DNA of 64,000 nt from Endozoicomonas sp. NE40 (GCF_040549045.1 NZ_JBEWTB010000002.1:3434001-3498000), one strand, 5' to 3'; numbered from the stretch's first letter, positions 9,333-16,916 are shown. Made by a program: numbers and translations. The notes: a model not told the origin generated them from the letters alone.

Positions 9333-9626
9333 ATGAAAATCCGTCCGTTGCGTGACCGCGTGGCCGTTCGTCGTGAAGAAGAAGAAACTACCTCTGCTGG
9401 CGGCATCGTTCTGCCAGGTTCCGCTACAGAGAAACCAAACCAGGGTGTTGTGGTAGCTGTAGGTAACGGAACTGTTCTGGACAACGGTGAAGTTCGTCCT
9501 CTGGGCGTGAAGATTGGCGACAAAGTGATCTTTGGCAAATACGCTGGTTCTGACACCGTTAAGATCGACGGCGAAGAGCTGATCATTCTGTCCGAAAGCG
9601 AAATCTACGCTGTTCTGGAAGACTGA
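9333..9626 (+). CDS. groES: Co-chaperonin GroES
   Basis: This 97-aa protein is a complete GroES (Cpn10): it begins MKIRPLRDRVAVRR, carries the mobile loop EEETTSAGGIVLPGSA that docks onto GroEL, and ends with the IYAVLED strand. It forms the heptameric lid of the GroEL folding chamber in the cytoplasm. The in-frame ATG at 9300 is rejected: the family begins at MKIRPL and GGAGAG lies just before ATG 9333. It is co-transcribed with groEL, 66 bases downstream, from a sigma-32-type promoter. Confidence 0.98.
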   Translation: MKIRPLRDRVAVRREEEETTSAGGIVLPGSATEKPNQGVVVAVGNGTVLDNGEVRPLGVKIGDKVIFGKYAGSDTVKIDGEELIILSESEIYAVLED

Positions 9627-9692
9627 TTGTCTGCGACTCCCTTAGGGGTTCGATTACAACTGTTTTTAAAAAATTCGTAAAGGATGTCAATC

Positions 9693-11336
9693 ATGGCAGC
9701 AAAACAGGTTAAGTTCGGCGACGAAGCTCGCAAGCAAATGCTGGAAGGCGTTAACGTTCTGGCTGACGCTGTAAAAGCGACTCTGGGGCCTAAGGGTCGT
9801 AACGTACTGCTGGAGAAATCCTTCGGCGCGCCAACCATCACTAAAGATGGTGTTTCCGTAGCCAAGGAAATTGAACTGGCTGACAAGTTCCAGAACATGG
9901 GTGCTCAACTGGTTAAGGAAGTCGCTTCCCAGGCTAACGATCAGGCGGGTGACGGTACCACAACGGCAACCGTACTGGCTCAGTCCATTCTGAACGAAGG
10001 TCTGAAGTACGTTGCTGCCGGCATGAACCCAATGGATCTGAAGCGCGGCATCGACAAGGCTGTTATTGAAGTGGTAGCCAAGCTGAAAGGCATGGCGACT
10101 CCCTGTGAAGACAGCAAGTCTATCGCTCAGGTAGGTACTATCTCTGCCAACTCTGACGAACTGGTTGGTCAGATCATTGCTGAAGCCATGGAAAAAGTAG
10201 GCAAAGAAGGCGTTATTACCGTTGAAGAAGGTTCCGGTCTGGAAAACGAACTGGACGTCGTAGAAGGCATGCAGTTCGACCGCGGCTACCTGTCTCCTTA
10301 CTTCATCAACAACCAGGAAAGCATGACCTGTGAACTGGAGAATCCGTTCATCCTGCTGGTTGACAAGAAGATCTCCAACATTCGCGACCTGCTGCCAGTA
10401 CTGGAAAATGTGGCAAAAGCAGGCAAGCCTCTGCTGATCATTGCTGAAGACGTTGAAGGCGAAGCGCTGGCGACTCTGGTAGTGAACAACATGCGCGGTA
10501 TCGTTAAGGTATCTGCGGTTAAGGCACCTGGTTTTGGCGACCGCCGTAAAGCCATGCTGCAGGATATCGCTACCCTGACTGGCGCAACCGTTATCTCTGA
10601 AGAGATCGGTCTGTCCCTGGAAGGTACGAGTCTGGAAGATCTGGGTTCTGCCAAGCGCATCGCGATCACCAAGGAAGACACCACCGTTGTTGACGGTGCT
10701 GGTAACCAGGCTGACATCGTTGCCCGTGTTGAGCAGATCCGTGCCGAGATCGAAAACTCCTCTTCCGACTACGACAAAGAAAAACTGCAGGAACGCGTAG
10801 CCAAGCTGGCTGGCGGTGTTGCTGTTGTTAAGGTAGGCGCTGCTACCGAAGTCGAAATGAAAGAGAAGAAAGCCCGTGTAGAAGACGCTCTGCACGCTAC
10901 CCGCGCTGCGGTTGAAGAAGGCGTTGTTGCTGGTGGTGGCGTAGCCCTGATCCGCGCCCTGTCTGCTATCGAAGTGGACGCTATCAACGCTGAGCAGAAA
11001 GCCGGTGTTGAACTGGTTCTGCGCGCTCTGGAAGGCCCAATCCGTCAGATCGCTTCCAACTCCGGTGACGAAGCTTCTGTTGTTGTTGACAAGGTACGTT
11101 CCGGCGAAGGTAACTTCGGTTACAACGCTGCAACCGGCGAATACGGCGACATGATCGAAATGGGTATTCTGGATCCGGCCAAAGTAACCCGTTCTGCTCT
11201 GCAGGCGGCTGCTTCCGTTGCTGGTCTGATGATCACCACCGAAGCCATGGTTGCTGACGAGCCTAAGGAAGAAGCACCTGCTATGCCTGATATGGGCGGC
11301 ATGGGTGGTATGGGCGGCATGGGCGGCATGATGTAG
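9693..11336 (+). CDS. groEL: Chaperonin GroEL
   Basis: This 547-aa protein is a full-length GroEL (E. coli: 548). It begins MAAKQVKFGDEARKQML, has the ATP-binding stretches LGPKGRNV and GDGTTTATVLAQ, and ends in the GGM-repeat tail (MGGMGGMGGMGGMM) that lines the folding cavity. It forms the double-ring ATP-driven folding machine with GroES. ATG 9693 is chosen over 9684: AAAGG lies at the proper distance and the family begins MAAK. Codon use is strongly biased, as for a highly expressed gene. No good terminator follows; instead the sequence enters a region of mobile-element debris. Confidence 0.98.
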   Translation: MAAKQVKFGDEARKQMLEGVNVLADAVKATLGPKGRNVLLEKSFGAPTITKDGVSVAKEIELADKFQNMGAQLVKEVASQANDQAGDGTTTATVLAQSILNEGLKYVAAGMNPMDLKRGIDKAVIEVVAKLKGMATPCEDSKSIAQVGTISANSDELVGQIIAEAMEKVGKEGVITVEEGSGLENELDVVEGMQFDRGYLSPYFINNQESMTCELENPFILLVDKKISNIRDLLPVLENVAKAGKPLLIIAEDVEGEALATLVVNNMRGIVKVSAVKAPGFGDRRKAMLQDIATLTGATVISEEIGLSLEGTSLEDLGSAKRIAITKEDTTVVDGAGNQADIVARVEQIRAEIENSSSDYDKEKLQERVAKLAGGVAVVKVGAATEVEMKEKKARVEDALHATRAAVEEGVVAGGGVALIRALSAIEVDAINAEQKAGVELVLRALEGPIRQIASNSGDEASVVVDKVRSGEGNFGYNAATGEYGDMIEMGILDPAKVTRSALQAAASVAGLMITTEAMVADEPKEEAPAMPDMGGMGGMGGMGGMM

Positions 11337-11355
11337 TGCGACGAGAGTCGCGTAG

Positions 11356-11595
11356 GTAGCTGACCTAGCGGGCTACGTCCCCGAGGGTGCGAAAGCATCC
11401 TCACCCAAACCCCGCAGAAAAAACAGCATTGAAAAATCCGGTATCCGGAGCACTGTCTGGATACCGGTCTTCTCTCACGAGGAGCCTGTATCCAGGTATT
11501 GGGTGAAGACCCAATATTCCACGCCTTAGCATTTTCGCCGTAAGCCCCCTGGCTTTTAAGACACCCTCTTTAGTTGGGGGAGCAGTCACCCGAGT
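11356..11595 (+). mobile_element. Probable 3' remnant of an IS200/IS605-type (TnpB) element
   Basis: Directly after groEL lie several compact hairpins: GCGAC-GAGA-GTCGC at 11338-11351, an 8-bp stem with a GAAA loop at 11384-11403, and a palindromic TATTGGGT/ACCCAATA pair near 11498-11516. The block ends in a G-rich hairpin (CCCCCTGG...TTGGGGGAG, 11545-11582) and AGCAGTCAC, the style of right end seen in TnpB elements. A 58-codon open stretch (11356-11532) ending in TAG would be the last part of TnpB. No transposase core, left end or RuvC motif remains. The call rests on the look of the right end, not on a recognised transposase domain. A structured non-coding RNA is an alternative. Confidence 0.35.
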
Positions 11596-11605
11596 TGACT
11601 TTCAT

Positions 11606-11725
11606 AACCCGAAAACCGGACAGGAAATACCCATCACGCCACGTCGTGTCGTAACATTCAGGCCCGGTCAGAAACTGAAGGCTAGGGTAGAAGCTTATGC
11701 AGGACACCGAGTTCAGGACGACTGA
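11606..11725 (+). pseudogene. ihfA: 3' fragment of ihfA (integration host factor alpha)
   Basis: Thirty-nine codons encode NPKTGQEIPITPRRVVTFRPG... up to a stop at 11723-11725. This is the C-terminal arm and last helix of the IHF alpha subunit, which bends DNA with IHF beta. The first 60% of the gene is missing: upstream of codon AAC 11606 the frame continues but no longer resembles IHF. In many gammaproteobacteria the order is pheS-pheT-ihfA-merR, so the fragment and the following merR-type gene are an original pair moved next to groEL, or the break came from an element insertion or recombination. It overlaps the next gene by 29 bases, as intact ihfA genes often do. Confidence 0.85.
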
Positions 11726-12092
11726 TTCCGACATTCAGGAAGAATCAGGCCAACAGGCTGAACTGCCCGTTATTCCGGGCAAACGCTACTTTACTATTGG
11801 TGAAGTGAGTGAGTTGTGTCAGGTGAAATCTCATGTCCTGCGTTACTGGGAGCAGGAGTTCTCCAAACTGAAGCCGGTACGCCGCCGCTATTACCGCCGT
11901 CAGGATGTGTTGCTGATACGGCAGATCCGTAGTCTCCTTTACGCACAGCGATACACCATTGACGGCGCCCGTGTCCATCTCAGGGGCGAGGCTCAGAAGC
12001 AGGATTCATCCAAATACAACCAGCTGATCCTACAGATGATTGCCAAGCTGGAAGATGTGCTGGATACGCTGGATGGGATTCCCCGCTTCTGA
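11697..12092 (+). CDS. MerR-family transcriptional regulator (ihfA-linked)
   Basis: This 131-aa protein has a MerR-type winged helix: KRYFTIGEVSELCQVKSHVLRYWEQEF is the helix-turn-helix and RRRYYRRQDVLLIRQIRSLLY the wing and second helix. A short C-terminal helix follows, with no effector-binding Cys cluster. It matches the small MerR-like regulator normally encoded right after ihfA. The start lies inside the ihfA remnant, and the gene looks intact. Its promoter would normally lie upstream in the pheST-ihfA operon, which is missing here, so expression may now depend on read-through from groEL or on a new promoter. Confidence 0.88.
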   Translation: MQDTEFRTTDSDIQEESGQQAELPVIPGKRYFTIGEVSELCQVKSHVLRYWEQEFSKLKPVRRRYYRRQDVLLIRQIRSLLYAQRYTIDGARVHLRGEAQKQDSSKYNQLILQMIAKLEDVLDTLDGIPRF

Positions 12093-12101
12093 GAGCCGTT
12101 A

Positions 12102-12626
12102 TCAAAGTACCCGGTCCACTGTCAATAGATTATTTCTGAATCTGAAATCAGACCATATATACTGTCCGTACGCCCCAATAGCCAATAAAGAAATAATGGC
12201 AGTTGCTATTGCGATATTCACTAGTAGCTTTCGACATCTGAAACGCATTGATGTTCTCTCATGTATAGACGTTTTTATGGGCTGTCTGCACATGGGGCAA
12301 TTCGGGGGTGGGCCATTAGTGAGGCATTTTTCGACCCAACGGCTTATGCATTTTTTTCCAAATTTATGACCACAATCGAGTGTATCAACCTGATTCTCAG
12401 GTATATTCTCGTGGCAGATGGCACACATTGGATTAGGTTCTGACGGTCTTAACATAGGATCAGGTTCTGACGGTCTTAACATAGGGTACTCCTTTACTAT
12501 TTTATATTCCTGATAGCTGTGCTCTTTGATTACTGGTGAATGAATAAGTTCCCCTGTACCCCTTTTTAAACAAGCTTGTGAATCCAGCCGAAAGCCTTCA
12601 ACGACCGGCTGGACTGGAGTGTTCAT
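12102..12626 (-). CDS. RING-finger (E3 ubiquitin ligase-like) membrane-anchored protein
   Basis: This 174-aa protein carries a RING-H2-type zinc finger at residues 68-113: CAIC (68/71), DCGH (85/87), C93 followed by ISRW, and CPMC (110/113). The spacing is that of eukaryotic E3 ligases, but the position that should be the fifth zinc ligand (His/Cys at 90) is Gly. Before it lie two 9-residue repeats (PMLRPSEPD, PMLRPSEPN); after it, a hydrophobic helix at about 134-156 could anchor it in a membrane. RING proteins bring ubiquitin-charged E2 enzymes to targets in host cells, so a secreted effector role is plausible but unproven. ATG 12626 is preferred: further upstream the frame runs antisense to maturase sequence. 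Its promoter is not evident. Confidence 0.75.
   Translation of the reverse strand: MNTPVQPVVEGFRLDSQACLKRGTGELIHSPVIKEHSYQEYKIVKEYPMLRPSEPDPMLRPSEPNPMCAICHENIPENQVDTLDCGHKFGKKCISRWVEKCLTNGPPPNCPMCRQPIKTSIHERTSMRFRCRKLLVNIAIATAIISLLAIGAYGQYIWSDFRFRNNLLTVDRVL
12439..12492 (-). repeat. Two 27-bp tandem repeats in the RING-finger gene
   Basis: Two nearly identical 27-base units (each containing GGTTCTGACGGTCTTAACAT on the plus strand) encode PMLRPSEPD and PMLRPSEPN. A proline-rich tandem repeat of this kind may vary in copy number between strains. Confidence 0.8.
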
Positions 12627-12636
12627 TTTTCTACCG

Positions 12637-13065
12637 GTTTGGAAGATGCTTTGGCAGTGGGCGAGGCGCAGATACGCCAACCGCCGTAAGAACTGGATTA
12701 GAAAGAAGTATTTCAGAAAGGTCGGTGGTCGAAGTCGAAGTTTCTGTGCAGTGTACCGTGATATAGATGGCAACGGTGTACTGGCATCTTTGGTGTACGC
12801 CAGTGATGTACCGATTAAACGGCATACAAAAATCAAGGGCGATGCTAATCCTTTTGACCTCGAGTGGGAAACCTATTTTGAGTCTTGATGGCTCAAAAAG
12901 ACAAAGGAATCCCTGAAGTCTCGTGGAAAGTTGCTAAGACTATGGACTGAGCAGAAAGGGTTATGCCCTGTATGCCGTGGAAAGGTTGACAGCAGTACAG
13001 GTTGGGATGTTCATCATCTGGTCAGGAAGACAGATGGAGGAACTGATGATCGGAACAGGGCTTGA
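12637..13065 (+). pseudogene. 3' remnant of a group II intron maturase (LtrA-type) with HNH domain
   Basis: One frame reads VWKMLWQWARRRYANRRKNW, then IRKKYFRKVGG and SDVPIKRHTKIKGDANPFDLEWETYFES. This is the maturase X-domain end of bacterial group II intron-encoded proteins. After an in-frame TGA at 12886-12888 the same frame goes on with LLRLWTEQKGLCPVC and GWDVHHLVRKTDGG, the HNH endonuclease domain, stopping at 13063-13065. The reverse transcriptase domains (about 350 residues) are absent, and the adjoining sequence to the left is the RING-finger gene. The intron-encoded protein is therefore dead. Catalytic domain V of the same intron follows at 13351. Confidence 0.88.
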
Positions 13066-13294
13066 ACAACAGCTCGTAATTGGGCGTGGTGAGACGTTGA
13101 AACTGGATATAGAAGATACGTCTAAGGTGACACTAGAAACAGTGGGGGGAAGCAAGATTGAATTCATCGCTACTCCCAGCACCAACCCTACCATCTCAGT
13201 AGGAGATGATATTGCCCAGCTGGATGTGAGCGTTGAGGAGTTTCTTGTGACTAGCAAAAAGCTGCTGGATTATGACTTATCAGTAAAACCTTAA
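12977..13294 (+). CDS. Uncertain open frame inside the intron remnant
   Basis: From about 13052 this frame encodes some 80 residues (LEQQLVIGRGETLKLDIEDT... to KLLDYDLSVKP) with ordinary composition; its first 25 codons overlap the HNH remnant in another frame. It sits where the last part of the maturase and intron domain IV would be and resembles neither. It may be the tail of a gene inserted into the intron. I recognise no family, and translation is unproven. Confidence 0.3.
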   Translation: MERLTAVQVGMFIIWSGRQMEELMIGTGLEQQLVIGRGETLKLDIEDTSKVTLETVGGSKIEFIATPSTNPTISVGDDIAQLDVSVEEFLVTSKKLLDYDLSVKP

Positions 13295-13350
13295 GAGGCC
13301 ATAAAAGTGCCTTAATGGTCTCCCAAGGGCTCTAAATCTTAGAGAGGCTT

Positions 13351-13384
13351 GAGCCGTATGCGGGGAAACTCGCACGTAGGGTTC
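13351..13384 (+). ncRNA. Group II intron domain V (degenerate)
   Basis: The 34 bases from GAGCCGTATGCG to GGGTTC match the length and pattern of catalytic domain V of bacterial group II introns, with a GAAA tetraloop and the AGC triad. In the usual form the 3' arm reads TACGGTTC; here it is TAGGGTTC, which breaks one base pair of the lower stem. A short G-rich stretch follows where domain VI should be, without a clear bulged branch-point A. With the broken maturase this marks the right end of a dead intron. Confidence 0.8.
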
Positions 13385-13481
13385 TTAGGGGAGGGACTGA
13401 CAGTAATGGCGGCTTTTTTCGTGAAGGGTTCTGACAACCCGCCGATTTAATACCTGTTGAAAACCTGACAGGTAAACGTCT

Positions 13482-14426
13482 ATGCCCAGTGGTATAACTC
13501 CGGGTTCCAATGTTCCGACTCCTCCCACAACGTCTGGAGGTGGGACTGGTTCTGCTGATGCAGCAGGGGTAACGGGAAGGGTCAATGGGAACTCTGTTGC
13601 AGGAGTAGCCAGTCCGAGACGCCAGCTTGACGGTATTCCACCAAACCAGACCTCTGGCACTTCACTTCGTGAACGCTCTGCCAGCCAGCCCGGCACGCCT
13701 CCTCCCAATCAGCTATCCGGTTCACTATCCTCAGAGTCTGCCCGGGAGGGTAGTGCTGCGGAAAGCCCAAAGGAAAAACAGAAAAGAGAACTGGAAGAAG
13801 CCCGCCAAGCCAGAGAAAACAATACTCTGGAACAGCTGGAGGCTGAGCAGGAAGCCTTGCTGGCCGAAGCCGATGAAAAATACCAGAAGGTTGAGGCGCA
13901 TACGGTTCTTGGCAAAGCATTTGCCGCCCTGGATAACCCGTCCGGAGCCCTCAAAGGCGTTAAAGTGATCATTCGGTTGCCGGGTGAAGACAAACCAATA
14001 CGACTGATTCCTCCTGATAAGAAGGCTCTTAAGGGTCGTGATGTTGTTGCCTTGACTAAGATGGCAAAAGAGTTGCTCCAGCAATATAACAACACGGCCT
14101 TTACCGGCTTTAATGTAGGAGAGTGCAACCAGCGATTGTCGACTATTCAGGAAATGCTCAAAGATGTGGGCGGTAAGATATCTGAAAAAGGCAAGCCTGA
14201 TAATGACTGGCAGAAGCAGCTGGAAGATCTGCAACACCGGCAGTCAATTATTCATGTTAAACAGCCAGCACCCGTTGAGGGTTCAGAAGATGAAATACGA
14301 GAACTAACGGTGGAAAGGCTGGGAAAGGAAGAAACAGAACAACTCATGAAAGATCTGGAAATGATCGAGCCAGAACCGACCACACTGGCAGGAAAATTTT
14401 GGAGGTTCCTCAACCATGGAAGGTAG
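13482..14426 (+). CDS. Low-complexity/coiled-coil protein, paralogue A of a tandem pair
   Basis: No known family is recognised. The 314-aa product starts with about 100 residues rich in Gly, Ser, Pro and Thr, probably disordered. A charged coiled-coil stretch follows (about 95-140, EKQKRELEEARQAREN). Then comes a globular part with the phrase IRLIPPDKKALKGRDV, repeated in altered form in the next gene (SIIPPDKEALRGQDM). There is no signal peptide or membrane segment. Its stop overlaps the start of paralogue B by 11 bases, so the two are translationally coupled. A disordered N-terminus with a helical body is typical of type III secretion substrates and chaperone-bound proteins, but no secretion genes lie in the window. 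Confidence 0.7.
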   Translation: MPSGITPGSNVPTPPTTSGGGTGSADAAGVTGRVNGNSVAGVASPRRQLDGIPPNQTSGTSLRERSASQPGTPPPNQLSGSLSSESAREGSAAESPKEKQKRELEEARQARENNTLEQLEAEQEALLAEADEKYQKVEAHTVLGKAFAALDNPSGALKGVKVIIRLPGEDKPIRLIPPDKKALKGRDVVALTKMAKELLQQYNNTAFTGFNVGECNQRLSTIQEMLKDVGGKISEKGKPDNDWQKQLEDLQHRQSIIHVKQPAPVEGSEDEIRELTVERLGKEETEQLMKDLEMIEPEPTTLAGKFWRFLNHGR

Positions 14427-15195
14427 CCGTAGCATTCCGCCTGGCACCCCACCTTCAGGCAAATCGTTGACTGAGGAGACTGTGCCGGAAGAAGAACAGC
14501 CCAATGCTGGCTCAGTTGCGCCCCCTGACGGGCGCCCGAAAATGGAAGGACTGGAGCCTGGCAAAGCGCCTAAAAAGTCCTTGCGGGAGAGGATGTCCGC
14601 AGCGCAGCCGGATGTTGCGTCAACAACAGGTATGGGCAAAACGGATTCACCTGAGGCGTTGTTAAGGCAGCGACAGGAAGTGTTGACTGCGGTTAATCAT
14701 CTGGCCGTTATGAACGGGAAACTGAAAATTCTTGGCGAAGCCCTGGAGGCTCTGAAATCCCCGAATGACTCACCAAAGGGATTGGTGATTAAAGTTGAGA
14801 TTGACGACAGAATGGTCTCTATTATTCCTCCTGACAAAGAAGCGTTGCGGGGGCAGGATATGGAACAGCTGTTGAGGGAGGTTAGAGAGGCAGTCAATCG
14901 CAGTTATGCCGAGTGTGCAAGAGAGGCTGGTTCTAAACCGCTGCCAGCACAGTTTCAGGAGCTGCAGCAAAAGTTTATTCAGTTAAGTCGCCAGCTTGGA
15001 AAAGAACACGCTGAAGGTGAAGTAATACAGGAGCATTTGAATCAGGCATTGAAAGCGGTACCGAAATCCATGCAGGTGGATTATTCGGGGGGAATCGTCC
15101 TGATTGAAAGAGTCATCAAACCCAAAGAGCAACCACCAGAACCAGCTACTGACCAACCCCCTCAGCCACCCCGACCACCCGGGCCAGAGGAGTAG
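14416..15195 (+). CDS. Low-complexity/coiled-coil protein, paralogue B of a tandem pair
   Basis: This 259-aa protein is related to the preceding gene product. Both have a Pro/Gly/Ser-rich N-terminus, helical segments (AEACRE/QQKFIQLSRQLGK here), and the shared motif [IL]IPPDK-x-AL-[KR]-G-x-D followed by a long amphipathic helix. It ends in a proline-rich tail (PPEPATDQPPQPPRPPGPEE), which could bind SH3- or WW-type domains if it reached a eukaryotic cell. No domain of known function is visible. The ATG lies in the end of paralogue A, preceded by a GGAGG sequence at 14400-14404. Confidence 0.7.
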   Translation: MEGSRSIPPGTPPSGKSLTEETVPEEEQPNAGSVAPPDGRPKMEGLEPGKAPKKSLRERMSAAQPDVASTTGMGKTDSPEALLRQRQEVLTAVNHLAVMNGKLKILGEALEALKSPNDSPKGLVIKVEIDDRMVSIIPPDKEALRGQDMEQLLREVREAVNRSYAECAREAGSKPLPAQFQELQQKFIQLSRQLGKEHAEGEVIQEHLNQALKAVPKSMQVDYSGGIVLIERVIKPKEQPPEPATDQPPQPPRPPGPEE

Positions 15196-15256
15196 GTTAA
15201 CCAGCGAAAACAAAAAAGAGTGCTACATTTCTAGTGCCGACACAGGAGCGTAATAG

Positions 15257-15517
15257 ATGAATTTCAGGAAACCCTTTCTGGCTGGGCTGGTGGTGGTTGC
15301 GTCAGTCGCGGGTTGTACCCATATCAATCAGGACGCTTTCAGCCAGCTGGATGCCGGTATGAGTATTGAAGATGTGGAGGGCATTCTGGGTAAACCTGAA
15401 TCCTGCCGTGATCAGTTAGGGCGGCTTGAGTGTATCTGGCGGGATAAAGACCGGGAAATCCGGGTCAGTTATATTGATCAAAAAGTAGTGGTTTATAGCG
15501 CTTCAGGGTTGCAGTAA
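15257..15517 (+). CDS. Small lipoprotein with SmpA/OmlA (BamE-like) domain
   Basis: The 86-aa product begins with a lipoprotein signal peptide: the lipobox SVAGC puts the lipidated Cys at residue 20. A short BamE/SmpA-type fold follows (FSQLDAGMSIEDVEGILGKPESC), a pattern in which a turn with LGKP links two helices to beta-strands. It should sit in the outer membrane, facing the periplasm. It is shorter than BamE and not in the BamE gene context, so it is a relative, not BamE itself. GGAGCG before the ATG is the ribosome binding site. Confidence 0.75.
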   Translation: MNFRKPFLAGLVVVASVAGCTHINQDAFSQLDAGMSIEDVEGILGKPESCRDQLGRLECIWRDKDREIRVSYIDQKVVVYSASGLQ

Positions 15518-15536
15518 GAAAAGCTACGTTGAGTGT

Positions 15537-16874
15537 TTATTTTTTCTGAAAGGAATAAACGGAACCAAGCCCAAGTATTTGAGTCAGCTGGTCCAGAGCT
15601 TCCCTTGATTCTGTAAGAAGTTTTGGATCCGCTAAATCGCTCTCTTTTAACTGATCACGATAGTGGCTTTCAACCCACTGAGTCAGCTGTGAATACAGAG
15701 AATCTGTTATCAGACAGTGTGGATTAACCGCCTGCAGCTCCTGTTCGTTCAATACCACCCTTAATCTCAGGCAGGCGGGACCGCCGCCGTTGTTCATGCT
15801 TTGTCTGAGATCAAACGCCATGATCTGGTCGATGGGGTTATCGGTATTAACCAGTTCGCTGAGATAGTTTGAAACGGTCGGGTTATTTTCACATTCAGAA
15901 GGAACGACCATAATCATCTTGCCATCATCACGGCTGAGTAACTGGCTGTTAAACAGATAGGTTTGCACAGCCGTTTCTACCCGAATCCGGCTTTCGGGAA
16001 CCTCTACAATCTGCAACTGGCCTGCAGTGGCTTTTTGCAGTGTTTTATACACTTCAGCCTGTTCCAGAAACGCTTTTTCATGGCAGAGCAGCAGATGCTG
16101 GTTGCCGACGGCAATTACATCGTTATGAAACACGCCACTGTCTATCACATCCGGATTCTGCTGGGCATAAACGACCGCTTCATCTTTTAACCGGTGTTGT
16201 CTTGCCACGGCTCTGGAGGCTTCCAGGGTTTGTCTTGCCGGGTAGCGCCCGGGAACAGGTCGGGTTTCATCCAGGCCGTAGCGACCAAAGACAAAAAAGG
16301 AAATGGCGGGTTGGTGGTAGTTGCTGCACAGTCTGGTGTGGTTGGCAGCCCCTTCATCACCCAGTACACCGGTACCCGGCAATGCCGGGTGATGCTGGAA
16401 ATATTGTCCATCATTAAACACCGCTTTAAGAATACGGGCAGTGCTTTTGTGTTCAATGGAACGATGGAATTTGCTGACCAGATTGGCAGGCGTAAAGTGA
16501 ACCTTGCCATCCTGCGTGTCGAAGCTTGCTGATACCGTTGCGGCATTAGCTGTCCACATGCTGGAAGCTGAACAGCAGGCAGACAGAAGTTCAGGTGCCT
16601 GTCTGGCTACAGCTTCCAGTACACGGGCATCGGTTCCGGCAAAACCTAAACGACGCAAAGTGTCTATATCCGGACGGGCCTGTGGTGGCAGAACGCCCTG
16701 CACAAAACCCATATCGTGCAGGGCTTTCATTTTGGCAAGCCCCTGCAATGCCGCCTGTCTGGGATTGGATGCCTGTCGTTTATGTTCAGTGGATGCAATA
16801 TTCCCGGCAGACAGTCCTGCGTAGTTATGGGTTGGCCCCACCAGTCCGTCAAAATTGGCTTCTATGGCTTTCAT
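15537..16874 (-). CDS. astB: N-succinylarginine dihydrolase
   Basis: The 445-aa protein is full length (E. coli AstB: 447). It shows the catalytic residues of this amidinotransferase-fold enzyme: Glu174 in GDEGAANH, His250 in FHNDVIAVGN and Cys368 in GGGPACLRLRV. AstB removes two ammonia and CO2 from N-succinylarginine to give N-succinylornithine in the AST pathway of arginine degradation (cytoplasm). It is the last gene of the leftward operon, 42 bases after astD. Confidence 0.97.
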   Translation of the reverse strand: MKAIEANFDGLVGPTHNYAGLSAGNIASTEHKRQASNPRQAALQGLAKMKALHDMGFVQGVLPPQARPDIDTLRRLGFAGTDARVLEAVARQAPELLSACCSASSMWTANAATVSASFDTQDGKVHFTPANLVSKFHRSIEHKSTARILKAVFNDGQYFQHHPALPGTGVLGDEGAANHTRLCSNYHQPAISFFVFGRYGLDETRPVPGRYPARQTLEASRAVARQHRLKDEAVVYAQQNPDVIDSGVFHNDVIAVGNQHLLLCHEKAFLEQAEVYKTLQKATAGQLQIVEVPESRIRVETAVQTYLFNSQLLSRDDGKMIMVVPSECENNPTVSNYLSELVNTDNPIDQIMAFDLRQSMNNGGGPACLRLRVVLNEQELQAVNPHCLITDSLYSQLTQWVESHYRDQLKESDLADPKLLTESREALDQLTQILGLGSVYSFQKK

Positions 16875-16916
16875 TTCTGCTCACAACTTTTATTCGTATT
16901 ATGCCAGTTATTCGAA

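Noticed and set aside
9687..10895. Open frame of 402 codons antisense to groEL
   Set aside because: It is a shadow of groEL's strong codon bias, with no start signal and no domain on the minus strand.
11290..11334. Tandem repeat GGCATGGGT at the end of groEL as a repeat element
   Set aside because: These are codons of the normal Gly-Gly-Met tail of GroEL.
11335..11345. GTGCG sequence after groEL as the 5' end of the group II intron
   Set aside because: The next bases do not follow a domain I pattern and ihfA/merR lie between it and domain V; the match is too short to support.
13060..13294. CsrA-like gene suggested by LVIGRGETLKL
   Set aside because: Only a few residues fit; the length, later strands and RNA-binding residues of CsrA are missing.
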